From Acidobacteriota bacterium (GTDB taxonomy: Bacteria > Acidobacteriota > Terriglobia > UBA7540), in the NCBI GenBank assembly GCA_024638215.1, contig JAHEKS010000003.1, positions 1 through 46,691 on the forward strand: 46,691 nt of DNA, read 5' to 3'. The stretch's first letter is position 1; every line of letters begins with the position of its first letter. The notes below the pieces were generated by a model. The model saw only the letters and a list, made by a program, of their open reading frames with translations, searched no databases and had not been told where the DNA came from. The translations under genes were made by a program, and so were the position numbers. Of this stretch, positions 35,913 through 44,145 are shown piece by piece.

Positions 35913-37253
35913 CTACAGCTTGGCGGAGCCGGGCACGCGCTTGCCGGCGCGTAAGGCGCGTCCACCTGCCGTGCCCGTACCGCGGCGCCGAACGCCCTTG
36001 GCGCCGATGTCGTGCCGGTATTGCATGCCCTCGAAATTGACTTTGCTCACCGCGGCGTAAGCGCGCTCGATTGCCGACGGCAAATCCTCGGCGATGGCCG
36101 TGACGCCCATCACGCGCCCGCCGGCGGTCAGCAATTTGCGGTCGCGAAACGTGGTGCCCGCGTGGAAGAGCTTCACGCCGCCCAGCGATTCCGCCGCCTC
36201 GATGCCGGTGATCACCTTGCCGGTTTCCGGTGCGCCCGGATAACCCTTCGACGCCAGCACCACGCAGACCGCGGGGCTGGGGCTCCAGTGCGCTTCCAGG
36301 CCCGCCAGGTTGCCCTCGCGCACCGCCGCGAGCAAATCCACAAAGTCCGAGCGCAAGCGCACCAGCGTGGGCTGCGTTTCCGGGTCGCCCAGGCGGACGT
36401 TGTATTCCAGCACCTGCGGCCCGTTGGCCGTGAGCATCAGGCCGCAGTAGAGGAAGCCTCGATAGGGCGTGCCCTCGGCCGCCATGCCCGCGAGCGTCGG
36501 CGCCACGATGCGGCGCACGATGTCTTCGCGCTGGCGCTCGTCGAGGATCGAGTCGTCGCTGTAAGCGCCCATGCCGCCGGTGTTGGGACCTTGATCGTTG
36601 TCGAAGATCGCCTTGTGATCCTGCGTGGGCGAGAACGGCAGAATGCCGCGGCCGTCGGTCATTACAATGAAGGATATTTCCTCTCCGGATAAACACGCTT
36701 CGAGCACCACGCGTTCGCCTGCTGCGCCCAGAGTTTTCTGGCGCATGAATTCGTCCAGCGCCTTTTCAGCTTGTTCGCGGTCGCGCGCAACCACCACGCC
36801 CTTGCCCGCCGCGAGACCGTCGGCCTTGATCACAATGGGTGTGCCGAGAATTTCCAGCGCCTTGATGGCCTCGTCAAAATTCTCAGCTACGAGGAAATTG
36901 GCGGTAGGAATAGCGTGCCGCTGCATGAACTGCTTGGCGAAGATCTTGCTGCCCTCGAGGCGCGCGGCGGCTTTGCTGGGGCCGATGATCGCGAGGCCGG
37001 CTTTCTCGAACTCATCCACCACGCCGGCCACCAGCGGCGCTTCCGGGCCGACGACCGTGAGGTCCGCCTTGACCTGCTGTGCCACTTCCAACACGGCGAG
37101 CGGGTCCGTCACGTCCACCGGCAGGCATTCGCCTTCCTGCGCGATGCCGGGGTTGCCGGGCGCGCAATAGACGTCCTCGGAATGCTGGCTCTCGCGTAGC
37201 TTCCACGTGAGCGCGTGCTCGCGGCCGCCGGAACCGATGACCAGGAGCTTCAT
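35913..37253 (-). CDS. purD: Phosphoribosylamine-glycine ligase
   Basis: A 446-residue GARS of the ATP-grasp fold. It begins MKLLVIGSGGREHALTWKL, has APGNPGIAQEGECLPVDVTD, GPEAPLVAGVVDEF, the ATP-grasp core VIKADGLAAGKGVVVARDRE, and DPETQPTLVRLRSDFVDLL. It makes glycinamide ribonucleotide from phosphoribosylamine, glycine and ATP. The final 28 residues (after QYRHDIGAKG) are arginine/glycine-rich and not typical, so the 3' end may have been altered by a repeat. A TTGACA/TAGTGT promoter ends only about 10 bases before the ATG, suggesting a nearly leaderless mRNA. Confidence 0.96.
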   Translation of the reverse strand: MKLLVIGSGGREHALTWKLRESQHSEDVYCAPGNPGIAQEGECLPVDVTDPLAVLEVAQQVKADLTVVGPEAPLVAGVVDEFEKAGLAIIGPSKAAARLEGSKIFAKQFMQRHAIPTANFLVAENFDEAIKALEILGTPIVIKADGLAAGKGVVVARDREQAEKALDEFMRQKTLGAAGERVVLEACLSGEEISFIVMTDGRGILPFSPTQDHKAIFDNDQGPNTGGMGAYSDDSILDERQREDIVRRIVAPTLAGMAAEGTPYRGFLYCGLMLTANGPQVLEYNVRLGDPETQPTLVRLRSDFVDLLAAVREGNLAGLEAHWSPSPAVCVVLASKGYPGAPETGKVITGIEAAESLGGVKLFHAGTTFRDRKLLTAGGRVMGVTAIAEDLPSAIERAYAAVSKVNFEGMQYRHDIGAKGVRRRGTGTAGGRALRAGKRVPGSAKL

Positions 37254-37262
37254 AGGCGCGTT

Positions 37263-37292
37263 ACACTATCGAGAGTCGAGGCCCTTTGTCAA
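37263..37292 (-). promoter_or_regulatory. purD promoter, nearly leaderless
   Basis: Minus-strand TTGACA (37287-37292) and TAGTGT (37263-37268) have an 18-base spacer. The expected transcription start is within about four bases of the purD ATG at 37253, leaving no room for a ribosome binding site. Confidence 0.6.
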
Positions 37293-38193
37293 TTCACTTT
37301 GGCCGAGCACTCTTCAGGGGGAAAATCGGCCCCTCAAGAAAAAGTGTGTCAGCTGTGTCACCTGCGTCAGCCGTGTCACCTGTATCACTAGTTTCAATGG
37401 TCTTGGCACGGGATGCTTGGCACGGACAAAATGTCATGCAGACAAGCTTCCCGAAGTGCGCCCCGATTCTGTGCCTACATGACCACTTTTGAGCAAGATG
37501 TTGTGCGGACAGAATTTCCTTGCGTGCCGTGGATTTCCGGCTGGGTCGGCGGCGGCGCGGCGACGGATCTTGAATTTCCCCTGCGTGCCGTGGATTTTCA
37601 CTCCGACGCAGGGCAGACAAACTGTCGTGTGATGGAGCGGCTACGGGGCCCTCGCCGCTGGCCCGCAGGCCCAAAGCGGACACCATGTCCGAAGTGCAGA
37701 ATTCTCCGGCCAGCCAGACGGTTCTGCGCCTCCCAAGTTGTGGCGCACGTTCGCCGTCGTCTCCCTTGATCCCGGCCGCCCCAATCGGGCTGTCGGCCAT
37801 CGCCATTGAAGCGCGCCGCGCGGCCGCATCATCTTCGCGTCAAACCTCTTCGGACTTCCCAATCTTCAGCGCGGCCCGCGAAAGGCCCGCGCCCGCCCAA
37901 GTTGTGGCGCGCGTTCGCCGACCGTGTTCCCGGGCAAGGTCTGCCGCCGCTTATGCTGGCTCGGTGGCCCGCACCCGGATTCCCGCCCCGCTTCTGCGCG
38001 GCGTCAGGCTTTGCGTAGTTGCGCAGGAAAGGCGCGCTCGGGCGCGGCGACCTGAAATTCGCGCGAGCCGCCAGCCCTTCCGCGGTCAATGGTGCGGAGC
38101 GCCTCTCTTGTCTCTGCGTCGAGCCTCTCCGGCTCGCGCCCCGGCCGCGTTGAATCCCCCGGCGAATCGTCAGTCCAACAGCCTCGCATAAGT
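37293..38193. other. Repeat-rich region without a convincing gene
   Basis: About 900 bases without a supportable gene. Frames of up to 170 codons exist on both strands but have arginine/proline-rich, unstructured translations and no ribosome sites. Visible structure: a tandem run of GTGTCACCTG(C/T)-type units at 37345-37390; CTGCGTGCCGTGGATTT at 37519-37536 and again near 37579-37596; and CCCAAGTTGTGGCGC at 37732-37746 and 37897-37911. It may be decayed sequence or a landing zone for repeats. Confidence 0.5.
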
Positions 38194-38236
38194 AAGACAT
38201 ATTCGTCTTGACTTACATGCCTCTATGATGTAGGAT
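38194..38236 (+). promoter_or_regulatory. Promoter and operator candidate of the AbrB/PIN module
   Basis: TTGACT (38208-38213) and TAGGAT (38231-38236) are 17 bases apart, just before the antitoxin gene. AAGAC-ATATTC-GTCTT (38194-38209) is an inverted repeat covering the -35 element and is a plausible autoregulatory site. Confidence 0.6.
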
Positions 38237-38258
38237 ATTTCAAAGGAAGGATGCCAGC

Positions 38259-38495
38259 ATGCCGGTGGAAACCAGCGTCGTCACCACGAAAGGACAGCTT
38301 GTCATCCCCGCCCGCCTGCGCCGGCGGTTCGGGATTAAAAAAGGAACCATAGTTACCTTTATGGAAGATGACGGGCGTATAATCGTTCAACCGGTTACGC
38401 GGGAATTCATCCGCGGCCTGCGCGGCTCGCTGAAGGGCGAACCCTCCGCGCTGCGAACCCTGCTGGAAGAGCGCAAACGTGACCGGCAATTGTAG
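38259..38495 (+). CDS. SpoVT/AbrB-type antitoxin
   Basis: A 78-residue swapped-hairpin protein: VETSVVTTKGQLVIPARLRR, FGIKKGTIVTFMEDDGRIIV, then a C-terminal tail (KGEPSALRTLLEERKRDRQL) to mask the toxin. AAGGAAGG upstream of the ATG is a good ribosome site. Such antitoxins partner PIN toxins like the one at 38709, but here the two genes are 213 bases apart, separated by repeats. Confidence 0.88.
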   Translation: MPVETSVVTTKGQLVIPARLRRRFGIKKGTIVTFMEDDGRIIVQPVTREFIRGLRGSLKGEPSALRTLLEERKRDRQL

Positions 38496-38496
38496 C

Positions 38497-38704
38497 GGCG
38501 GCGCCTGCACCCGCGCAGGCGGCGTCTCGCCGCCGAATTCTGGGTGGCTTGGCTGTAGCGGCGGCGTCTCGCCGCCGAATTCCGGGCGGCGTGGTTGTAA
38601 CGGCGGCATGGTTTTTTGTAGGGGCGGGCCTCGTGCCCGCCCGCGGGCGACCACCAGAGCCTGCCCTGAGAGGAGCGAAGGGGTCGCCCCTACGGCGGCG
38701 GATA
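38497..38704. repeat. Cluster of GC-rich palindromic repeats splitting the AbrB/PIN pair
   Basis: GTAGCGGCGGC-GTCTCGCCGCCG-type units occur at about 38515-38540 and 38554-38577. A GGGGCGGGCCTCGTGCCCGCCC hairpin follows, then CCTGAGAGGAGCGAAGGGG, related to other repeats in this window. The 24-base unit at 38554-38577 has an exact reverse-complement copy at 41869-41892. Confidence 0.8.
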
Positions 38705-38708
38705 CGCC

Positions 38709-39113
38709 ATGAAGACTTACGTGCTCGATGCGAGCGCACTCATGACCTTTTTTGAGGATCGTGCGGGCGCGGACAAGGTCGAAGAGCTGCTGGCGAGTGC
38801 CGCGCAATCCGTCAACCGGCGGATGCTGTTGATGTCGGTGGTCAATTGGGGCGAGGTCTACTACTCGATTTGGCGGGCGCGGGGCGAGCCCGCCGCTGAA
38901 GCCAAGCTGCGCCAGATTGCCCAGCTTCCCATCCAGATCGTGCCCGTGGACACGGACCTCGCCAAGCGCGCCGCCAGCCTCAAGGCGCAACACAATCTTC
39001 CCTACGCCGATTGTTTCGCCGCCGCACTTGCCCAAGCGCGCAAGGCGAACTTGGCCACGAGTGATAAGGATTTCGGACGCGTTGGAACAAGGGTCACAAC
39101 GATGTGGATCTGA
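38709..39113 (+). CDS. vapC: PIN-domain toxin (VapC-like)
   Basis: A 134-residue PIN domain: MKTYVLDASALMTFFED (first Asp), LLMSVVNWGEVYYSIWR (Glu), AQHNLPYADCFAAALAQ (Asp) and NLATSDKDFGRV (Asp). It would act as a ribonuclease toxin. It lies in the same direction as the AbrB-type antitoxin, and there is no other antitoxin nearby, so they probably form one module despite the repeat insertion. Expression balance may be altered by the inserted hairpins. Confidence 0.88.
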   Translation: MKTYVLDASALMTFFEDRAGADKVEELLASAAQSVNRRMLLMSVVNWGEVYYSIWRARGEPAAEAKLRQIAQLPIQIVPVDTDLAKRAASLKAQHNLPYADCFAAALAQARKANLATSDKDFGRVGTRVTTMWI

Positions 39114-39279
39114 GGCACCGAACTCGAAGGCACGAGCATGACGCGCGAAAAAGGTGTTGATATTCGCTTTTTATTCGCCCATACTGGGCGCGGTATACTT
39201 GGTATCAACCGCGAGTGAGGAAACTCCCGGGCCTGATCATGCGCTCGTAGCATTGCTTTCGGGCGGGGAATGATCGAGA

Positions 39280-40440
39280 TTGCCAAGGGTCAGAGAGAAG
39301 ACATCCGGCGTGAGCACCGACGAATTCTTTGAAGAGGCAAGAGCGCAGTCCATAGCGAAGACGACGATCGTCTCGAAATACTTCTGGGTGTGGGCTAAGG
39401 TCATCACCTTTGCGGGCAAAAAGAGGGCCGAGCGAATCGCCTACATTGACCTTTTTGCTGGCCCGGGTCGGTACCAGGATGGGACAGCATCGACCCCGTT
39501 GCGAGTCCTGCAAACTGCAATCAAGGATTCGGGCTTGCGCGAGAGGCTGGTTTCGGTTTTTAACGACAAGGACAACAAGACAGCACAAACTCTAGAAGAT
39601 GCGATTGCCAGTCTGCCAGGTGTCGACACGCTCAGGTACAGGCCGAAGGTCTACCATGGGGAGGTAGGCGAGGAGATCACGAGGCTCTTTGAAGGCATCC
39701 ACTTGGTGCCCACGCTCTTGTTCGTGGACCCATGGGGCTACAAGGGCGTCTCGCTAGCCTTGATAGGTTCCGTTCTCAAGGACTGGGGCTGCGATTGTAT
39801 AGTCTTCTTTAACTATAACCGGATAAACCCAGGTTTGAACAACCCGGCCGTCAAAGACCATATGGATGCGCTGTTCGGGGAAGATCGGGCGAACCGACTA
39901 CGCCAGAGACTCACTCTGCTCGATTCAAAAGAGCGCCAGTTGGCGATTGTTGAGGAGATCTGCGACGCATTAAGGGAAGCCGGCGGCAAATACGTCCTTC
40001 CTTTTTGCTTCAAGAACGAGCGCGGAAGCCGGACAAGCCATCACCTTGTTTTTGTCAGCAAGAACTTCAAGGGATACGAGATCATGAAGGACGTGATGGC
40101 TCGTGAGAGTTCGAGCGCGACCCAGGGCGTGCCGACGTTCTCGTACAATCCCGCCGACGCCCGCTATCCAACCCTGTTCGAGCTCTGGCGGCCGCTCGAT
40201 GAACTTGCGGGAACGCTGCTGGACGAGTTTGCCGGCAAGCGTTTAACAATGCGGCATATTTATGAACAGCACAGCGTTGGCAGGCCCTACCTGAAGAAGA
40301 ACTACAAGGAGGTACTACGGAAACTAGAGCGGGATGGCAAGATTAAGGGGGACCCCCCTGCTGAGGAACGCCCCCGCCGGAAAGGGGAGGCGACGTTTGC
40401 CGACGGAGTCTGGGTGACGTTTCCCCGTCGGGGGAAGTGA
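39280..40440 (+). CDS. tcmP: Three-Cys-motif partner protein TcmP, methyltransferase-like
   Basis: An in-frame stop just upstream limits the start to the TTG at 39280 or the GTG at 39310. The roughly 386-residue protein begins its core with [20 protein letters not shown], then has a SAM-binding-like motif [15 protein letters not shown] (about 55-68), an acidic second strand [10 protein letters not shown] and [11 protein letters not shown] (about 147-156), which resembles the DPPY/DPPW motif of amino-methyltransferases. [20 protein letters not shown] and a C-terminal winged-helix-like stretch ([20 protein letters not shown]) follow. TcmP is named for always accompanying a three-Cys protein, here the next gene. 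Its reaction is not established; a nucleic-acid methyltransferase role is my inference. Base composition is visibly less GC-rich than flanking genes. Confidence 0.88.
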   Translation: MPRVREKTSGVSTDEFFEEARAQSIAKTTIVSKYFWVWAKVITFAGKKRAERIAYIDLFAGPGRYQDGTASTPLRVLQTAIKDSGLRERLVSVFNDKDNKTAQTLEDAIASLPGVDTLRYRPKVYHGEVGEEITRLFEGIHLVPTLLFVDPWGYKGVSLALIGSVLKDWGCDCIVFFNYNRINPGLNNPAVKDHMDALFGEDRANRLRQRLTLLDSKERQLAIVEEICDALREAGGKYVLPFCFKNERGSRTSHHLVFVSKNFKGYEIMKDVMARESSSATQGVPTFSYNPADARYPTLFELWRPLDELAGTLLDEFAGKRLTMRHIYEQHSVGRPYLKKNYKEVLRKLERDGKIKGDPPAEERPRRKGEATFADGVWVTFPRRGK

Positions 40441-40442
40441 GC

Positions 40443-41171
40443 ATGGGATTTAACTCATCGATCGAGTGGACCGAATCCACTTGGAATCCGCTCACAGGCT
40501 GCACGAAGATCAGCCCCGGGTGCAAACACTGCTATGCCGAGCGCATGGCGCTGCGACTGCAAGCCATGGGGCAGCCCAATTACGCGAACGGATTCAAATT
40601 GGCCCTGCATGAAAGCGCCCTGGAGTTGCCGCTGAAGTGGAAGAAGCCTCAGACCATCTTTGTGAATTCGATGAGCGACCTCTTTCACAAGGACGTGCCC
40701 GAGGAATTCATCCTCCGAACCTTTGACGTGATGCGCCGGGCCGACTGGCATCGGTATCAGGTGCTGACCAAGCGCTCCGACCGCCTGCTGCAGCTCTCGC
40801 CGATGCTTCCTTGGAAGCCGCACATCTGGATGGGCGTGAGCGTGGAGAATCTGAAATACAAGTTCCGGATTGACCACCTTCGTGAAACCGGGGCAGCGGT
40901 CAAGTTTCTCTCGCTTGAACCGCTGCTCGGCCCGCTACCGGGCCTCGACCTCCGAGGCATTGACTGGGTGATTGCGGGCGGCGAGTCCGGCCCCGGCGCA
41001 CGTCCCATGGATCGGGCTTGGGTCCTCGACATCCGCGACCAATGCGTTGAGGCGGGCGTCCCCTTCTTTTTCAAGCAGTGGGGCGGAACACGAAAAAAGA
41101 AGGCTGGCCGAGAACTTGACGGGCGAACGTGGGATCAGATGCCGGCGCTCGCGGAGGCATTATCCGTGTAG
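40443..41171 (+). CDS. Phage Gp37/Gp68-family (DUF5131) three-Cys protein
   Basis: The ATG at 40443 has GGGGGAAG upstream; a GTG at 40437 overlapping the tcmP stop is also possible. The 242-residue protein opens [20 protein letters not shown] and has cysteines at 20, 27 and 30 ([15 protein letters not shown]), the three-Cys motif after which TcmP is named. It continues [66 protein letters not shown] and [19 protein letters not shown]. The layout resembles a radical-SAM barrel with an Fe-S cluster bound by the Cys motif, though spacing (Cx6CxxC) is not canonical. Reaction unknown. Confidence 0.9.
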   Translation: MGFNSSIEWTESTWNPLTGCTKISPGCKHCYAERMALRLQAMGQPNYANGFKLALHESALELPLKWKKPQTIFVNSMSDLFHKDVPEEFILRTFDVMRRADWHRYQVLTKRSDRLLQLSPMLPWKPHIWMGVSVENLKYKFRIDHLRETGAAVKFLSLEPLLGPLPGLDLRGIDWVIAGGESGPGARPMDRAWVLDIRDQCVEAGVPFFFKQWGGTRKKKAGRELDGRTWDQMPALAEALSV

Positions 41172-41224
41172 CAGAGGAACTGGTTTTTGCTTTAGCCAGC
41201 TACGTTTCCATGAGGGGGCCGGAA

Positions 41225-41653
41225 ATGCAGACGTGGATCTTTCAAGCCAATCCCAAAATCTACGATATTGCGCGTGCGATCCGCTCTCTTCGCGAGGACA
41301 CCTGGCTGGTTCAACAACACAGGAACGATATTCGGCCATTCGACCGCGTCTATCTCTGGCAGTCAGGGCCCGACGGGGGGATCGTTGCTGTGGCCGAGGT
41401 CACAGGCGAAGTCAAGGAGATGGTGCTGCCCGACCACTCCAAGCCCTACGTGCTAGACTCTAAAAAGCTGGGGGGCGTGCAGCCCCGGACGACTATCCGG
41501 ATCACAAAGGTTTGCGAGCCGGCAATCGCTCGATCCACCATCCAGCAGAATCCTCAGCTGTCCGATCTTCCGATACTGAGGCAGCCACAAGGCACGAATT
41601 TCCCCGTTACGCCTGCACAAGCGGCAATTATCGAAGGGATGGTAGGCAAGTAA
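41225..41653 (+). CDS. EVE-domain protein (PUA-like modified-base reader)
   Basis: The ATG at 41225 follows GAGGGGG by six bases and gives 142 residues, exactly the size of an EVE domain; longer starts would overlap the preceding gene. The sequence MQTWIFQANPKIYDIARAIR, DTWLVQQHRNDIRPFDRVYLW, PDGGIVAVAEVTGEVKEMVL and GVQPRTTIRITKVCEP has the EVE order of aromatic and Gly residues. EVE/PUA-like domains bind modified bases and in bacteria are often linked to restriction. It lies 53 bases after the three-Cys gene, same strand, and completes a three-gene cassette with it and TcmP. Confidence 0.88.
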   Translation: MQTWIFQANPKIYDIARAIRSLREDTWLVQQHRNDIRPFDRVYLWQSGPDGGIVAVAEVTGEVKEMVLPDHSKPYVLDSKKLGGVQPRTTIRITKVCEPAIARSTIQQNPQLSDLPILRQPQGTNFPVTPAQAAIIEGMVGK

Positions 41654-41740
41654 GTTGCCGCTTCCTCCCTTCGGCATGGCAAGCCCGAACGGCGAACGCG
41701 AGACCGGGCGTCGTAGACCCCCACCATAGCAGACCCTTCG

Positions 41741-41900
41741 CGGAGTCAACCCTGAGCAAAGCGAACGGGCTCTGGGTGACGGGACGCGAAGGATCGCCGA
41801 TCATAGATCGGCGCTACAGCCAACCGGCGGTGAGACGCCGCCGCTCACAGAGCGGCGCTACAGCCAATCGGCGGCGAGACGCCGCCGCTACAGGGCGGAG
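41741..41900. repeat. Repeat block bounding the right side of the TcmP cassette
   Basis: A piece of the TGTCATCCTGAG family (CCTGAGCAAAGCGAACGGG) is followed by two units CAGCCAA(C/T)CGGCGG(T/C)GAG-ACGCCGCCGCT. The second unit is the exact reverse complement of the repeat at 38554-38577. There is no gene between 41654 and 41887. Confidence 0.8.
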
Positions 41901-42796
41901 GCGGCGCGGGCCTGGCAGGCGGGGCAGAGGCGGGGACTTTTCAAATCAATCCACTCGACGGCGTGGGAAGGGGCCATAGCGCAGCGGTAATCGTCGCAAT
42001 GGCGCAGGCCGAGGGTATGGCCGAGCTCGTGCACGGCTTCCTTGAGCAGGCGCTCGGCCGCCAGGCGCGGGTCCGCAGGCAAGCCGTAGAATTCCTGCCG
42101 CAGCCGGTGCATCGAGACCAACGCGCACGGGCCGTGCAACTGCGCTTCGCCAAAAACGAACGTCAGCGTGGGGATGTAGAGATCAAGCGAGGTCACGCCG
42201 AGCAGCCGCCAGGGGGCAGGACGGTTGTCGGTAGACGGTGGTCGGTTGCCTGTCTCCGACGACGGGCTACCGGTCTCCGCCAACTGGTTCCTGGTAGTCG
42301 GTTGCTGGTTGCTGGTGGAGGAAGACCGGTTGCTGGTAGTTGGTTGCTGGTTGCTGGTGGAAGAAGACCGGTTGTCCGTAGTCGGTGGTCGGTTCCCGGT
42401 TTCCGACAACCAGGAACCCGCAACCAACAACTGTCTTTCGGCCTCCGGCAACCCCTTTTCGGCTTCCAGAGACCAGGAACCAGAGACCGGCAACCGTTCT
42501 CCGGCCTCCGGAAACGGGTTATCGGCATCGGTTGCCTGAAGGGCGGAAGCGCCCGTGCCGCCCCCCGAGGCTACGCGCGGGGATCTTTGCCGGAACAACT
42601 GCTCCATGCGCGCGAGCAATTCGGTGGAGTGATACTGCAGGCGCTCGGGGTGGCGCGCCGGGGAAACGTCGAAAGGGCCGTCCACGACCTCGCAGCAGAC
42701 GCGAAGCTCGGACGCAAGCTCGGCGCAGAGGTCCGCGAGCTCCGGCGGCGCAGCGCCGCCACTCCATCCGATGGGCAGCACCTGAATCAGGTTCAT
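41888..42796 (-). CDS. Archaemetzincin-type zinc metalloprotease with a repeat-encoded insert
   Basis: A 302-residue protein starting [11 protein letters not shown] at the ATG that overlaps the stop of the upstream regulator gene (ATGA). The metzincin site HELGHTLGLRHC is at 256-267, with further zinc Cys at C267, C272 (CxM), C291 and C294 (CPAC): the archaemetzincin pattern. The core is of normal length only if residues about 76-194 are removed. That insert is Thr/Asn/Ser/Pro-rich with a 14-residue unit (RSSSTSNQQPTTSN) present twice. Archaemetzincins cleave small peptides in vitro, physiological role unknown. It is co-transcribed with a heme-motif two-component system. Confidence 0.9.
   Translation of the reverse strand: MNLIQVLPIGWSGGAAPPELADLCAELASELRVCCEVVDGPFDVSPARHPERLQYHSTELLARMEQLFRQRSPRVASGGGTGASALQATDADNPFPEAGERLPVSGSWSLEAEKGLPEAERQLLVAGSWLSETGNRPPTTDNRSSSTSNQQPTTSNRSSSTSNQQPTTRNQLAETGSPSSETGNRPPSTDNRPAPWRLLGVTSLDLYIPTLTFVFGEAQLHGPCALVSMHRLRQEFYGLPADPRLAAERLLKEAVHELGHTLGLRHCDDYRCAMAPSHAVEWIDLKSPRLCPACQARAASAL
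42215..42571. repeat. In-frame GGTTGCTGG-type tandem repeat inside the metalloprotease gene
   Basis: Reading the plus strand, units such as GGTTGCTGGTTGCTGGTGG recur with a 42-bp period around 42296-42380, flanked by degenerate TCCGAC/CAACC units in both orientations. The whole tract stays in frame and encodes the 119-residue insert. The same style of low-complexity tract elsewhere in the window lies between genes. Confidence 0.8.
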
Positions 42797-44145
42797 TGCG
42801 ACTCGACAGAAAGCCGCTTCCAGCCGTATTTCTTCAGGCGGTTGTGCAGCGTGACGCGGTCGATGTCGAGGATTTCGGCGGCGTGGGTCTGGTTGCCGCC
42901 GCACTCCTCCAGCACGCGCAGGATGTGGGCGCGCTCGACCTCCTCGAGCGAACGCGCTTCCTGCTGCTCCTCCGCCGCGGCGCGGATGGTCAGGTCCGAA
43001 GGGCGAATCTCTCCCTGCGCCACTACCATGGCGCGTTCGACGGCGTTTTCGAGCTCGCGCACGTTGCCCGGCCAGGCGTATTGCTGCAGCAGGTCCATGG
43101 CGCGTGGCGCCACGCACTCCACGCGCTTGTTCATGGAAAGCGAAAACTTGCGCACGAAGTGCTCCACCAGCAGAGGAATGTCTTCGCGACGGTCGCGCAG
43201 CGGCGGCAGATCAATGCGGAAAACGTTGAGCCGGTAAAAGAGGTCGGGGCGGAACTTGCCCTCCTCGATCAGCGTTTCCAATTTCTTGTTGGTGGCGGCG
43301 ATGGCGCGGAAGTTCACATGAATGGGCTGCGTGCCGCCCACGCGCGTGATTTCGTGCTCCTGCAAAACGCGCAGCAGGTCGGTCTGCGTCTTCAGCGAGA
43401 TGTCGCCGATCTCGTCGAGGAAAACCGTCCCGCCCTCGGCGATTTCGAAATTGCCTTTCTTGCGGTACTGCGCGCCGGTGAAGGCTCCCTTTTCGTGGCC
43501 GAAGAGCTCGCTTTCGAGCAGGGTTTCGGTCAGCGCGCCGCAGTGAATCACCACCAGCGGGTTGAAGCGGCGCGGGCTGGAGGCGTGCGCGGCGCGCGCC
43601 ACCAATTCCTTGCCGGTGCCGCTTTCGCCGGTGATGAGGACGGTGGCGTCGGTGGGCGCAACCGTCTCGATCGCGTCGAACACGCGCTTCATCGCCGCGC
43701 TGTGGCCCACCAGGTCGGGGTGCGCGACGGCCGCGGCCACCGTCTCCTTCAGCCGCACGTTTTCCTCCACCGCCCTGCGGTGCGCCAGCGCGTTGCGGAC
43801 CGTGTGCGCGATGTCGTCAGGGTCGAACGGCTTGGTGACGTAATCGTACGCGCCGTTTTTGAGCGCCGCGACGGCCGTTTCAACTGAGGCATAGCCCGTC
43901 ATAATAATAATCATCAGTTGCGGGTCCACCTCGCGCAGGCGGTGCAGGAGCTCAATGCCGTCCACGCCGGGCATCTTGATGTCCACCAGCGCCAGGTCCC
44001 AGCGGCCCTCCGCCATGCGCCGCAGGGCTTCCGCAGCGCTTTCGGCGGCGGCAACCTCGTAGCCTTCCTCGGCAAACCATTTGCCGAGCGAGTCCCGCAC
44101 GATGGGTTCGTCATCCACAATCAACATGCGTCCTTTGTCGTTCAC
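42793..44145 (-). CDS. NtrC-family sigma-54 response regulator
   Basis: A 450-residue regulator with a receiver (MLIVDDEP; Asp in [10 protein letters not shown]; Lys in YVTKPFD) and an AAA+ sigma-54 activator domain. The latter shows Walker A GESGTGKE, intact GAFTGA in [16 protein letters not shown], Walker B TVFLDEIG and WPGNVREL. A Fis-type helix-turn-helix, [20 protein letters not shown], ends the protein. Its ATG overlaps the end of the kinase gene by four bases, and its TGA overlaps the metalloprotease ATG by four, so all three are coupled. The metalloprotease is therefore a candidate output or modulator of this pathway. Confidence 0.96.
   Translation of the reverse strand: MNDKGRMLIVDDEPIVRDSLGKWFAEEGYEVAAAESAAEALRRMAEGRWDLALVDIKMPGVDGIELLHRLREVDPQLMIIIMTGYASVETAVAALKNGAYDYVTKPFDPDDIAHTVRNALAHRRAVEENVRLKETVAAAVAHPDLVGHSAAMKRVFDAIETVAPTDATVLITGESGTGKELVARAAHASSPRRFNPLVVIHCGALTETLLESELFGHEKGAFTGAQYRKKGNFEIAEGGTVFLDEIGDISLKTQTDLLRVLQEHEITRVGGTQPIHVNFRAIAATNKKLETLIEEGKFRPDLFYRLNVFRIDLPPLRDRREDIPLLVEHFVRKFSLSMNKRVECVAPRAMDLLQQYAWPGNVRELENAVERAMVVAQGEIRPSDLTIRAAAEEQQEARSLEEVERAHILRVLEECGGNQTHAAEILDIDRVTLHNRLKKYGWKRLSVESQ

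Noticed and set aside
37400-37420. TTGGCACGGGATGCTTGG as a sigma-54 promoter
   Set aside because: The -24-like half TGGCAC is present, but the -12 half is GCTT rather than TTGC at the needed spacing, and no gene with a suitable start follows.
37685-38191. 168-codon frame on the plus strand
   Set aside because: The translation is Ala/Arg/Ser/Pro-rich with no motif and no ribosome site, and overlaps duplicated DNA motifs. It is likely a by-product of high GC.
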